DNA from: Burkholderiales bacterium UBA2647
Lineage (GTDB): Bacteria > Pseudomonadota > Gammaproteobacteria > Burkholderiales > Burkholderiaceae_E
Direction of reading: 5' to 3'
Assembly: GCA_002359635.1 (NCBI GenBank)
Contig: DENJ01000087.1
Location: 1 to 16,074 of the forward strand
Length of the DNA: 16,074 nt
Position 1 is the first letter of the stretch, and every line of letters begins with the position of its first letter. A program made the translations under genes and the position numbers. Below the pieces are notes generated by a model. The model was given only the letters and a program-made list of their open reading frames with translations. It was not told the DNA's origin and did no database searches. This document shows positions 1-6,900 of this stretch, piece by piece.

Positions 1-699
1 GTTGCGCTACAGAATTTGCCTGTCACTTTTGCAATCGATCGCGCAGGGCTTGTTGGTGCCGATGGCGCCACCCATGCGGGCTCCTATGACATAGCCTATT
101 TGCGCTGCCTGCCGAATATGAGTCTTCTTGCGCCCAGCGATGAGGACGAGTGCAGGCAAATGCTTTACAGCGCCTTTTTGCACGAGGGACCGGCCGCGGT
201 GCGCTATCCGCGAGGACGCGGACCGGGCGTGGCGGTGCGACGCGACTTAAGCGCGCTCGCTTGGGGAAAGGCGCAGATTAGAAGAGCCGGGAGGGGCGTT
301 GTACTTTTGGCCTTTGGCAGCATGCTCGCGCCAGCCCTCGAAGCGGCAGCATCGCTTAATGCGAGCGTGGTCAATATGCGCTTTGTTAAGCCACTGGATT
401 TGACGCTTTTGCGGCAAATGGCTAACACCCATGAGGCCATGGTCACGATCGAGGAGGGATCGCGAAGCGGTGGCGCTGGCGCTGCCGTGGCCGAAGCCTT
501 AAGCGACATGGGATTGGTAAAGCCGATCCGCATCATGGGCTTGCCCGACCGGTTCATTGATCAAGGCGAGGTCCCTGCTTTGCTTGCATCCTGCGGTCTC
601 GACGCTAAAGGCATTGAAGCGCAGGTTCGGCAGTGGTTTTCGCACTACCTGGAGGGTGTTGAAGCCGAGGAGGACACAAAGGCCTTATTCAGGGTTTAG
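1..699 (+). CDS. dxs: 1-deoxy-D-xylulose-5-phosphate synthase, C-terminal part (cut by window start)
   Basis: Dxs condenses pyruvate and glyceraldehyde 3-phosphate with thiamine diphosphate to make DXP, the first step of the MEP isoprenoid pathway that feeds the bacteriochlorophyll tail and carotenoids. The reading frame is open from base 1, so the gene begins outside the window; 232 residues are visible of the roughly 620-640 usual in the family. What is seen is the end of the transketolase pyrimidine-binding domain (AIDRAGLVGADG, THAGSYDIAYLRCLP, APSDEDECRQML, AVRYPRGRG) followed by the transketolase C-terminal domain from about visible residue 85 (LAFGSM, VVNMRFVKPLD, TIEEGSRSGGAG, GLPDRFIDQG). 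The last 25 or so residues form a hydrophilic tail after the usual GLDAKGIE end motif. The stop codon lies inside the 3' end of the convergent tspO gene. Its place in a photosynthesis cluster suggests a dedicated copy, which is inference. Confidence 0.95.
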   Translation, partial: VALQNLPVTFAIDRAGLVGADGATHAGSYDIAYLRCLPNMSLLAPSDEDECRQMLYSAFLHEGPAAVRYPRGRGPGVAVRRDLSALAWGKAQIRRAGRGVVLLAFGSMLAPALEAAASLNASVVNMRFVKPLDLTLLRQMANTHEAMVTIEEGSRSGGAGAAVAEALSDMGLVKPIRIMGLPDRFIDQGEVPALLASCGLDAKGIEAQVRQWFSHYLEGVEAEEDTKALFRV

Positions 700-1279
700 C
701 GTCCCGACTGACCGGCGGATCGCCCGTCTTGATCACCGTGGCCGGCATTGCGCTGCTGTCGGATTTCCCGCCGCTTGCTTCGCTGGGGTTTAACCACACC
801 ACCCCCCAATTAATCGTCGCGGCATAGCTCACCCAGATCAGATAAGGCAGCAACCAGCGCGCGGCAGCAGGATTAAGTTTTCGAATCCTAAGGATCAACC
901 ACGCGATCGATGCCCATAGCGCAAACACTTCAAATGCTGCCCAGAGTGGCTTTTGTAACTTAAAAAAGAGAACGCTCCAAAGAATGTTGAGCAAGGCGTT
1001 GACCGCAAAGCCGATGCCCATGGCAAAGCGATCCCGGTCGCGTACCGCAGCATGCCAGGCACCCATGGCGCTGATTGCGGTACAGGCAAAAATGACCGTC
1101 CATGCGGGACCGAAGGCCCAATCGGGTGGCTTCCACCAGGGTTGAACAAGCGACAAATACCAAACACCAATATCGGTCGCCAAGCCGCCCAGCATGGCCA
1201 CAAGCACCACGGCGGCGATGGTGGTCAACTTGGTCCGGAGCGGCATTTGCCGCGATGGGGGGCTAAAGCTCGTTGTCAT
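689..1279 (-). CDS. tspO: TspO/MBR family tryptophan-rich sensory protein
   Basis: A five-helix membrane protein of the TspO/peripheral benzodiazepine receptor family, which binds porphyrins. In Rhodobacter the homologue lowers photosynthesis gene expression in oxygen, probably through porphyrin efflux or turnover. The signature is visible: PWWKPPDWAFGPAW at residues 47-60, ALLNILWSVLFF near 95-106, and LLPYLIWVSYAATINWGVVWLN near 143-164. Five hydrophobic segments fit the family. I chose ATG 1279 (196 aa) because TTAGGA sits 8 nt upstream; the frame also allows GTG 1306 (205 aa) and ATG 1288, neither with a good ribosome site. The roughly 30-residue hydrophilic tail after the last helix is longer than in most TspO proteins, and its codons overlap the end of dxs. 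It is the last gene of the ppsR-bchG-MFS-bchP arm, 27 bp after bchP, so it is likely co-transcribed with it. Confidence 0.93.
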   Translation of the reverse strand: MTTSFSPPSRQMPLRTKLTTIAAVVLVAMLGGLATDIGVWYLSLVQPWWKPPDWAFGPAWTVIFACTAISAMGAWHAAVRDRDRFAMGIGFAVNALLNILWSVLFFKLQKPLWAAFEVFALWASIAWLILRIRKLNPAAARWLLPYLIWVSYAATINWGVVWLNPSEASGGKSDSSAMPATVIKTGDPPVSRDAKP

Positions 1280-1300
1280 AGCCCGCATCCTAAGCGGGCT
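1280..1300 (-). promoter_or_regulatory. Stem-loop carrying the tspO Shine-Dalgarno in its loop
   Basis: Read on the minus strand, AGCCCGC (1300-1294) and GCGGGCT (1286-1280) form a perfect 7-bp stem around the 7-nt loop TTAGGAT (1293-1287). The loop holds the ribosome binding site TTAGGA, and the stem abuts the ATG at 1279. The element fills the gap between the bchP stop (1307-1309) and tspO. This is seen directly; any role in translation control or mRNA stability is inference. It lacks a T-run and so does not look like a terminator. Confidence 0.5.
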
Positions 1301-1306
1301 TTGCAC

Positions 1307-2596
1307 TTACACCGAGGCAAGACCGCTTAAATGAGCAAGGTTTTTGAAGAAAATCCTGGCATGAGCCAATGGCTTTGCCTTGACCAACTCCTTGTTCATG
1401 TAGGCATCCCAAGTCAGTTGCTGCACATCGTGGTCCTGGCAGATCCGTACAAAGCGTTCGCGACGTTGATCATTGGCATACCAGTAGCGCTGCATCAGAC
1501 CCAGCACCCAAAAAACCTGGCCATGCAGTCTCATGAATCGCTTTCTTGCTTCGCCTAAAGCCTTGGGGGATCCCTGCGCTAAACATTGCGTGACAGCTTG
1601 GGCCGCCATTCTGCCTCCGAGCATAGCGTAGTAAATTCCTTCGCCTGATGCTGGAGCAACAACGCCTGCGGCATCGCCCGCAAGGACGATATCCCTGCCG
1701 TTGTCCCAGCGTGGCAGGGGTTTGAGCGGGATCGGTGCGCCCTCGCGTCTTATCAGCTTTTGCTGGCTAAGCCCTGTACGGTGGCGTAACTGCTCAATCG
1801 CCTCGCGCTGTGAAAAGCCCTTTAAGGCGCTGCCTGTGCCGATGCTCAGGCTGCTACCGTGGGGAAAAACCCAGGCATAAAAGTCGGGCGAGAGCGAACC
1901 GTCATAAAAAACATCGCAACGGTTCGGATCGTAAAAAGCAAATCCGGATGCGCTTGCAGGGCTTGGGCAGCGCCCGCGATCGGCAAGCCTTTGCTGCTCG
2001 GGCTTAGCAAGGATTTGCGGTGCCTCCAAGATTTCATGGTAGGCAAACACATACTGGCCTTCGTCGGCGCGTTCGATTTCCTGTTGGGCGAGCCTGCTTT
2101 TTGCGCCGTCGGCTGCGATTAAATAACGAGCCTTGATGAAACTTAAACGATTCGAATTTTTTTCGCGATAAAAAAAGGACAGCAAATCGCCTTGTTGACT
2201 GGGCGCTCGCTCGAGATGAGAAAAGCTGCCGCAAAGCCTGACTGCACCGGCGCGCTCAGCACGTGCCCGAAGCCAAGGATCAAAATCGGCGCGATCGACC
2301 ATGCCCACATAACCATCGTCAATAGGCATGCCAACAACCTGCTGTTTGGGGGAGATGATTCTTGCGCCGCGCACCCTGTTCACCAGCACATCCTGCGGGA
2401 TATTGAACTCCTGCAAGAGCTTGGGCGGTATTGCGCCGCCGCAGGGCTTGATTCTGCCTTCACGATCCGCAAGTGCGACCCGATACCCGCGGCAGGCAAG
2501 GTCATGGGCCGCCGTCGCGCCGCTCGGGCCTCCGCCTAAAACAACGGCATCGAAGGGCTCGGCACTGAGTAGGTGGGGATCATCCAATCGTTGCAT
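1307..2596 (-). CDS. bchP: Geranylgeranyl diphosphate / bacteriochlorophyll reductase
   Basis: BchP reduces three double bonds of the geranylgeranyl group (free or on bacteriochlorophyll a) to phytyl, using NADPH and a bound FAD, at the membrane. The 429-residue protein shows the FAD dinucleotide fold DAVVLGGGPSGATAA at residues 16-30 (GGGPSG at 21-26), the family motif KPCGGAIPPKLL at 50-61, VGMVDRADFDPWLRARA at 97-113, LIAADGAKSRLA at 159-170 and the second FAD motif IVLAGDAAGVVAPASGEG at 303-320. The length is slightly above the usual 390-410, through a short N-terminal lead and a C-terminal extension. The ATG at 2596 has GGGAG 10 nt upstream, lying inside the 3' end of the MFS gene, and the two genes overlap by 17 bp. 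The bchG-MFS-bchP order matches the bchG-orf428-bchP arrangement of Rhodobacter. Confidence 0.96.
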   Translation of the reverse strand: MQRLDDPHLLSAEPFDAVVLGGGPSGATAAHDLACRGYRVALADREGRIKPCGGAIPPKLLQEFNIPQDVLVNRVRGARIISPKQQVVGMPIDDGYVGMVDRADFDPWLRARAERAGAVRLCGSFSHLERAPSQQGDLLSFFYREKNSNRLSFIKARYLIAADGAKSRLAQQEIERADEGQYVFAYHEILEAPQILAKPEQQRLADRGRCPSPASASGFAFYDPNRCDVFYDGSLSPDFYAWVFPHGSSLSIGTGSALKGFSQREAIEQLRHRTGLSQQKLIRREGAPIPLKPLPRWDNGRDIVLAGDAAGVVAPASGEGIYYAMLGGRMAAQAVTQCLAQGSPKALGEARKRFMRLHGQVFWVLGLMQRYWYANDQRRERFVRICQDHDVQQLTWDAYMNKELVKAKPLAHARIFFKNLAHLSGLASV

Positions 2597-4121
2597 GATT
2601 TAAGCGCTCCCGTGGTGGGTCAAGTCGACGATCCCGATTGATGACGTCGCTGGCCCAGGGACCAGGTCTGTCCTCAACAGAGCTTTTCCCCGGTTCAAAG
2701 CCCTTCCTCTTGCCAAAGCCTCCGGCCTCATCAGCGCCAATCGATGCCCCGCCCGCCGGTGCCGGCACGCGAATGGCCATCCACGCAGCGATCACAAAGA
2801 GCAAGGCTTGCAGCCCGAATACCCAGGCATACGCCTTACTGGCGTCAGACAGAAGCCATTGCGCGATGTCGCTTGCCATGGTCCCGAGAAAGCCGCCAAG
2901 CCCAAAGGCGATCGCTTGTGCAGCCCCCCAAAGCCCCATGCGCAAGCCTTCTTGATGAGTGTGCCCCTCACCAGCCAGGGTCATCATCGAGCCAATTGCA
3001 GCGACCGCAAAAACGCCATTGGCAAAACCTAATGCCAACACGCTTGCCTTCAAAGGCCAGACCTCGGGATAGACGCTGGCCCCGGTAAGGCAGAGCAGGG
3101 CGATCGCAGATGCCGCACATCCGCCGACCGTCCAGCGGCGCATCGCTTGCATCGAATGGCCGCTTTTGCGCCAGGTGCCGATCAGCGCAACAAAAATCAT
3201 ACCGACCAAAACACCCCCGTGTTGAACACCGGCAAGTTGGGTGCTTTGTCCCGGGCTCATGCCAAACACCGCACCGGCAAAAGGCTCAAGAATGAGATCT
3301 TGAGCGCTGTAGGCAAGCATCGATATGAAAACAAAAACGGTAAATCGTCGACTTGCGGTTTCTGACCACACGGTCTGAAGCGCAAGCCAAAAGCTCGCTC
3401 GCGACCGATGCGTAAGATCCGGGTGGTCGCCCCTCGGTCCCTGATCGGGCGCAAGCAAGGACGATACTTGATGCTTCGCCTCTAAGCCGTAAAGCGCGAT
3501 CACACTCAGTGCGAAAGCGGTGAGACTCACCGTTGCGCTGACCTGCAATAAGCGCTCGCTTGAATAAGGATCAAGGTAGTGACCCGCTGTTGCAGCCGTG
3601 ATGACAAAACCCATAATCATCATCACCCAAACAATCGTGGCGGCGGCAGGCCGTCGTTTCGGTGCAACCGATTTTGCAAGGAGCGCAAGCAGCGATGTGC
3701 CGCTTGCACCCACGCCAAGCCCGATCATTGAAAAAGCGACAATCGCCAGCGCAATCCCCAGGCCTTGCTGGGTGTCAAGCATGCTTGTGGCAAGTGCCGC
3801 AAGCCAACCGCCGCTTGCCAGTACGGCCATGCCAAGCAAAATCCAGGGGCTTCGGCGACCCTTGACATCAGAGTGATGTCCCCAGCGAGGGCGCAGTATT
3901 TGGAGCGCATAGTGCAGGCCAACAAGCGCACCGGGGAGCATTGCTGGCATGGCCATTTCAAGCACCATCACACGGTTAATCGTTGAGGTGGTCAGCACCA
4001 CAATCGCACCGAGGGCGGTCTGGACCAAGCCGAGCCGGAAAATCTCAAACCAACTCAAACCGGGCTCATGAAGGCCTGAGCCAGGGTGTTGAGCCAGCGG
4101 CTCGTTTGACCGCGCAGTCAT
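2580..4121 (-). CDS. BCD family (PucC/LhaA/Orf428-type) MFS transporter
   Basis: A 513-residue major facilitator protein of the bacteriochlorophyll delivery group, counterpart of Orf428 found between bchG and bchP in Rhodobacter. Relatives PucC and LhaA help assemble light-harvesting complexes, perhaps by handing over bacteriochlorophyll; the exact task of this member is unproven. About 12 hydrophobic segments span residues 30-452. The MFS loop 2-3 motif typical of the group is seen at RPRWGHHSDVKGRRSPWI (77-94). Residues 453-513 form a charged tail. The frame is open to 4430, but I place the start at ATG 4121 because GGAG lies 7 nt upstream and ATGA overlaps the bchG stop; the extra upstream residues read through bchG in another frame and have no family character. 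The 3' end overlaps bchP by 17 bp. Confidence 0.93.
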   Translation of the reverse strand: MTARSNEPLAQHPGSGLHEPGLSWFEIFRLGLVQTALGAIVVLTTSTINRVMVLEMAMPAMLPGALVGLHYALQILRPRWGHHSDVKGRRSPWILLGMAVLASGGWLAALATSMLDTQQGLGIALAIVAFSMIGLGVGASGTSLLALLAKSVAPKRRPAAATIVWVMMIMGFVITAATAGHYLDPYSSERLLQVSATVSLTAFALSVIALYGLEAKHQVSSLLAPDQGPRGDHPDLTHRSRASFWLALQTVWSETASRRFTVFVFISMLAYSAQDLILEPFAGAVFGMSPGQSTQLAGVQHGGVLVGMIFVALIGTWRKSGHSMQAMRRWTVGGCAASAIALLCLTGASVYPEVWPLKASVLALGFANGVFAVAAIGSMMTLAGEGHTHQEGLRMGLWGAAQAIAFGLGGFLGTMASDIAQWLLSDASKAYAWVFGLQALLFVIAAWMAIRVPAPAGGASIGADEAGGFGKRKGFEPGKSSVEDRPGPWASDVINRDRRLDPPRERLNHATIG

Positions 4122-5020
4122 GCGCCTGCTCCGTTTGCAAGGGGTACCCGGGATGCTTGTAAAGCAAAGGCTGCCATCAACATGCCGAGCACATAAAGAC
4201 TCGTGCCTGTTGCGTTGTACCAAGCCGCGCGTTGTTCTGGATGTTGTAATAATTTTTTCATCAGGATGACCTGAGCGAGCAGCAAGATCGCAACACCCAA
4301 GGCGTGCAGGCTTTGCCCCCAGTAGTAAATCATCCCAATCACGATCGTTTGCGGCAGTGCCATCACGATACAGGCTAGGCGTGCGGCGCGGTCCACCCCA
4401 AGCTGAACGGGCAGTGATGCGATCTTCCATTGCCGATCGCCTTCGACAGATTTGAAGTCATTGAGCGTCATGATGCCGTGTGCGCCAAAACTATATAACA
4501 GTGCCAGAGCGAGACTTCTCGAGTCCGGTAGCGCACCTGCGGCAAGTACGGTGGCGCCGGTGATCCAGGGCAGGCCTTCGTAGCAAACAGCGACCGCCGT
4601 ATTGCCCCACCAGCCGTTGCGTTTCAGACGCAAAGGTGGAGCGCTGTAGGCCCAGGCAAGCAGCAGACCAATCGAGGCCGCAGCAAAACCCCAGGGGCCC
4701 AGAAGCGGTGCAATCGCAAGAGACAAGATCGTCCAGGCAATCGCGATGTAAAGACCGCTGCGTCCCGGCAGGCGCCCGGAAGGAATGGGTCGTTGGGGTT
4801 CATTAATGGCATCCACGTGCCTGTCAAACCAGTCATTGACCGCTTGGCTTGTGGCGCAGACCAAGGGGCCGGCCAAGACAATACCGGCGATGATGATGAG
4901 CCAACGGCCATCTGGCGAGGCGCCCGAAGAAACGGCACCACAGGCGAAAGCCCACATGGGTGCAAACCAGGTGATGGGTTTCAGTAATTCAAAGGCGGCG
5001 CGCCATTGGATGGGATGCAT
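4118..5020 (-). CDS. bchG: Bacteriochlorophyll synthase (geranylgeranyl/phytyl transferase)
   Basis: BchG, a membrane prenyltransferase of the UbiA superfamily, esterifies bacteriochlorophyllide a with geranylgeranyl (or phytyl) diphosphate, the last assembly step of bacteriochlorophyll a. The 300-residue protein has the first Asp-rich motif NDWFDRHVDAINEP at 62-75 (NDxxDxxxD, binds Mg-diphosphate) and the second at 187-196 (NDFKSVEGDR), plus PQRPIPSGR at 75-83 and LAWAYSAPPLRLKRNG at 121-136, all characteristic of ChlG/BchG rather than of quinone prenyltransferases. Several hydrophobic helices (about 15-35, 40-58, 90-125, 145-180, 213-232, 240-290) agree with a polytopic protein of normal family length. 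It starts 32 bp after ppsR, with no strong ribosome binding site, and ends in an ATGA overlap with the MFS gene, so translation of that gene is probably coupled to it. Confidence 0.97.
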   Translation of the reverse strand: MHPIQWRAAFELLKPITWFAPMWAFACGAVSSGASPDGRWLIIIAGIVLAGPLVCATSQAVNDWFDRHVDAINEPQRPIPSGRLPGRSGLYIAIAWTILSLAIAPLLGPWGFAAASIGLLLAWAYSAPPLRLKRNGWWGNTAVAVCYEGLPWITGATVLAAGALPDSRSLALALLYSFGAHGIMTLNDFKSVEGDRQWKIASLPVQLGVDRAARLACIVMALPQTIVIGMIYYWGQSLHALGVAILLLAQVILMKKLLQHPEQRAAWYNATGTSLYVLGMLMAAFALQASRVPLANGAGA

Positions 5021-5052
5021 ACAGCGAACAATACGCTGGACGCATCAAAGCG

Positions 5053-6585
5053 TCAATCGAATTGGACAGTATGGTCTTGATTGTTTTCGTACTCGGCAAG
5101 TCCGTAGCGACGCAGCTTGGTGTAGAGGCTTTGCCGACTGAGGCCAAGCATCTCGGCGGCGGAGGCGCGGTTGTCTTTGGTCATTTCAAGCGCGGCCTCG
5201 ATACATAGCCTTTCGATCACATCGGTCGATTCCCGTACTAAGTCTTTGAGCGAAACGCTGCCAACGAGTTCTGAGAGCTGTTCCATCGAGCGCGATACCG
5301 CTGGTCCTCGCGCTGGCGTGGCTGAAGGACGGCTTGCGAGGCTGCGTATGGTGAGGCCCAAGGATTTTGTCTGCTCATCGATGTAGGCTGCCGAGATCTC
5401 AACGTCAATCGGGGAGCTGAATTCGCTGCTCATGGAAGTCTGGTAATGGCGAAGCCTTCGGGACTGCTTCAGGCCGCTGATCAACACATCAAGATCGACC
5501 ACGCCACGCCCGAGCCAACGCGCCAGCGTTTCCCCGCGTACGAGCCCTTCGTGGGGTAGCCTTATCATTTCAAGAAAAGCCGGATTCGCTTTCTGGATAT
5601 CGCCCTGTGAATCGCAAATCACAATCGCATCGGGTGCATGATCGAACCAGGCCTGGCTGCTTTGTAATTGACTGCGATCAGCGCCGCGCAAGCCCGATTC
5701 GGGGGTGAGACGGAGCAAAACCTGAATTTGGCCCTCATGACGAATAGCCTGCGCGCTGGCGAGGTAGTCGTCTTTTCGTTTGGCATGACGAACCCGGGCG
5801 TTTTCCGCCTGACCGCTTGCGCGCAGCTGATCGATCTGATTGCGGATACTCCGTTGTCCTTTGATATCGACGGCGCCGCTTAAACTCTTGTTAGCCAATC
5901 GTTTGCCAGACCATTGAAAGTGCTCATGACAGGCTGTGTTGGCTTCAATCACCCGCAAGCTATTGGCGTCGATCAGCATCAAAGGGTCTTCGCTGTGCTG
6001 AAAGAGCAGTCGATAACGGGTTTCAAGATCGCGCAAACGGTTAAATTCCCGCTCGATTTGCTGCTGGGATTGCACAAATTGCTGCTGCAGCTTCACAATC
6101 GGATTCATAGACCGGCCGATGGCAAGCAGAGGGCCCTCGTCTTGTAAACGTCGTACGCGGTAACTGATCGGCAGACTGCCATCGCGCACTTGATGATTCA
6201 GTTGTCGCCAAGTTGACAGGGCTTCGGCTTGTGCAAGGGGCGATTTCGTATCGCCTGGACGTGCCTCGCGTTGATCAATGGATCGCTCGCTGGATTTCGA
6301 TCTTGGCCGGCTTGCCGCAGGCTGCAAGGGGTCAAGTTGCATCGCAGCATCAAGAAGGGCCAGCAATTTCCCGCGGCTTTCCTGGGTAACGAGATCTGCC
6401 CAGAGTTTGCCGCGCCAACGTTTAAGTTCGGCAGGCTCGACCGTGTCGGCTTGGCCTGCTGCATCAATCACGCGCGCCTGCGAATCCAGTACGAGCACGA
6501 GATCGGCTGCCCATTCCAGCAGGTCCGCCACGGCCTCTGCCTTGAGATCTCGAAAGTCTACTTTCGGGGACTCAAATCGTTTCAT
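5053..6585 (-). CDS. ppsR: PpsR/CrtJ family redox-responsive photosynthesis gene repressor
   Basis: PpsR/CrtJ represses bch, crt and puc genes under aerobic conditions by binding TGT-N12-ACA sites; in Rubrivivax it can also activate. The 510 residues show an N-terminal PAS-like domain (about 16-155), a Gln-rich coiled-coil linker (160-188, LQQQFVQSQQQIERE), PAS1 (about 190-295), PAS2 (about 312-415) and a Fis-type helix-turn-helix (about 452-496; NRASAAEMLGLSRQSLYTKL). Cys461, just before the HTH in IERLCIEAALEMT, fits the conserved redox cysteine (Cys424 in Rhodobacter sphaeroides). Cys219 lies in PAS1 and Cys324 in PAS2; whether either serves as a disulfide partner is open. It is longer than alphaproteobacterial PpsR (about 464-470), partly from a polar insertion at about 85-120. 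It is divergent from bchF and leads the bchG arm. The ribosome site before ATG 6585 is weak. Confidence 0.96.
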   Translation of the reverse strand: MKRFESPKVDFRDLKAEAVADLLEWAADLVLVLDSQARVIDAAGQADTVEPAELKRWRGKLWADLVTQESRGKLLALLDAAMQLDPLQPAASRPRSKSSERSIDQREARPGDTKSPLAQAEALSTWRQLNHQVRDGSLPISYRVRRLQDEGPLLAIGRSMNPIVKLQQQFVQSQQQIEREFNRLRDLETRYRLLFQHSEDPLMLIDANSLRVIEANTACHEHFQWSGKRLANKSLSGAVDIKGQRSIRNQIDQLRASGQAENARVRHAKRKDDYLASAQAIRHEGQIQVLLRLTPESGLRGADRSQLQSSQAWFDHAPDAIVICDSQGDIQKANPAFLEMIRLPHEGLVRGETLARWLGRGVVDLDVLISGLKQSRRLRHYQTSMSSEFSSPIDVEISAAYIDEQTKSLGLTIRSLASRPSATPARGPAVSRSMEQLSELVGSVSLKDLVRESTDVIERLCIEAALEMTKDNRASAAEMLGLSRQSLYTKLRRYGLAEYENNQDHTVQFD

Positions 6586-6732
6586 GGAAATCGATCCGCC
6601 TTGTCATTCTATGGTGCGCAGCGTTTGAACGATGACGTTCTGTCTCTGACGAACCTATTGTTATCCGCCCTGATGTTTTCGATTCGATGATTCTTTTCGA
6701 CTTGATCCCTGGAGCACGGTGGACAGCATGGA

Positions 6733-6748
6733 GCGGTCAAATGACCGC
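6733..6748. promoter_or_regulatory. Inverted repeat, possible operator
   Basis: GCGGTCA and TGACCGC form a perfect 7-bp inverted repeat around a 2-bp AA spacer. It lies about 150 bp upstream of the ppsR start, on the ppsR side of the intergenic region. The short spacer argues for a dimer-binding operator rather than an RNA hairpin. The half-site does not fit the TGT-N12-ACA pattern, so a different regulator would be implied. The protein is unknown. Confidence 0.35.
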
Positions 6749-6754
6749 AACAAT

Positions 6755-6772
6755 CGTCCAAGACAATTTACA
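6755..6772. promoter_or_regulatory. Near-match PpsR/CrtJ site
   Basis: CGTCCAAGACAATTTACA matches TGT-N12-ACA except for the first base. It shares its first seven bases, CGTCCAA, with the near-match at 6883-6900. Supporting evidence is its position in a PpsR-type control region beside an exact box; alone it would not be called. Confidence 0.3.
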
Positions 6773-6837
6773 TGGACTGATCTTACAAAAAAAATCTTGG
6801 GTTTCCTACTGCTTTCAACGATTTTGGTCGGATATTT

Positions 6838-6855
6838 TGTCAGATGTTTTGGACA
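6838..6855. promoter_or_regulatory. PpsR/CrtJ binding box, exact TGTC-N10-GACA
   Basis: TGTCAGATGTTTTGGACA is an exact match to the TGT-N12-ACA consensus known for CrtJ/PpsR, with the extended TGTC...GACA palindrome. It lies between ppsR and bchF, centred 136 bp before the bchF ATG and about 260 bp before the ppsR ATG. CrtJ binds pairs of such boxes cooperatively, and a second, near-match box is centred 45 bp away at 6883-6900. Control of bchF and/or autoregulation of ppsR is inferred. Confidence 0.7.
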
Positions 6856-6882
6856 GTCAATTGGAATGTCTATGGCTTTAAA

Positions 6883-6900
6883 CGTCCAAACAAATTGACA
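6883..6900. promoter_or_regulatory. Near-match PpsR/CrtJ site overlapping the bchF -35
   Basis: CGTCCAAACAAATTGACA differs from TGTC-N10-GACA only at the first base. Its right half-site is part of the TTGACA -35 element of the candidate bchF promoter, so a bound repressor would block RNA polymerase, as described for CrtJ at Rhodobacter capsulatus promoters. Confidence 0.5.

Noticed and set aside
1..699. dxs as a truncated pseudogene
   Set aside because: The frame is open to base 1 and begins in the middle of a conserved motif, so the truncation is the window edge.
1280..1306. GTG 1306 as the tspO start
   Set aside because: No ribosome site upstream of it; ATG 1279 has TTAGGA at 8 nt. It remains possible as a start directly abutting the bchP stop.
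4122..4430. N-terminal extension of the MFS protein (616 aa frame)
   Set aside because: The extra 103 residues lie antiparallel-free inside bchG in another frame, have no family character, and ATG 4121 has GGAG and an ATGA overlap with bchG.
6781..6800. A-run as a terminator T-tract on the minus strand
   Set aside because: No GC-rich stem precedes it on the minus strand, and no gene ends there.
6687..6881. 64-residue plus-strand frame upstream of bchF
   Set aside because: No recognisable domain or ribosome site, and it runs through the PpsR box.
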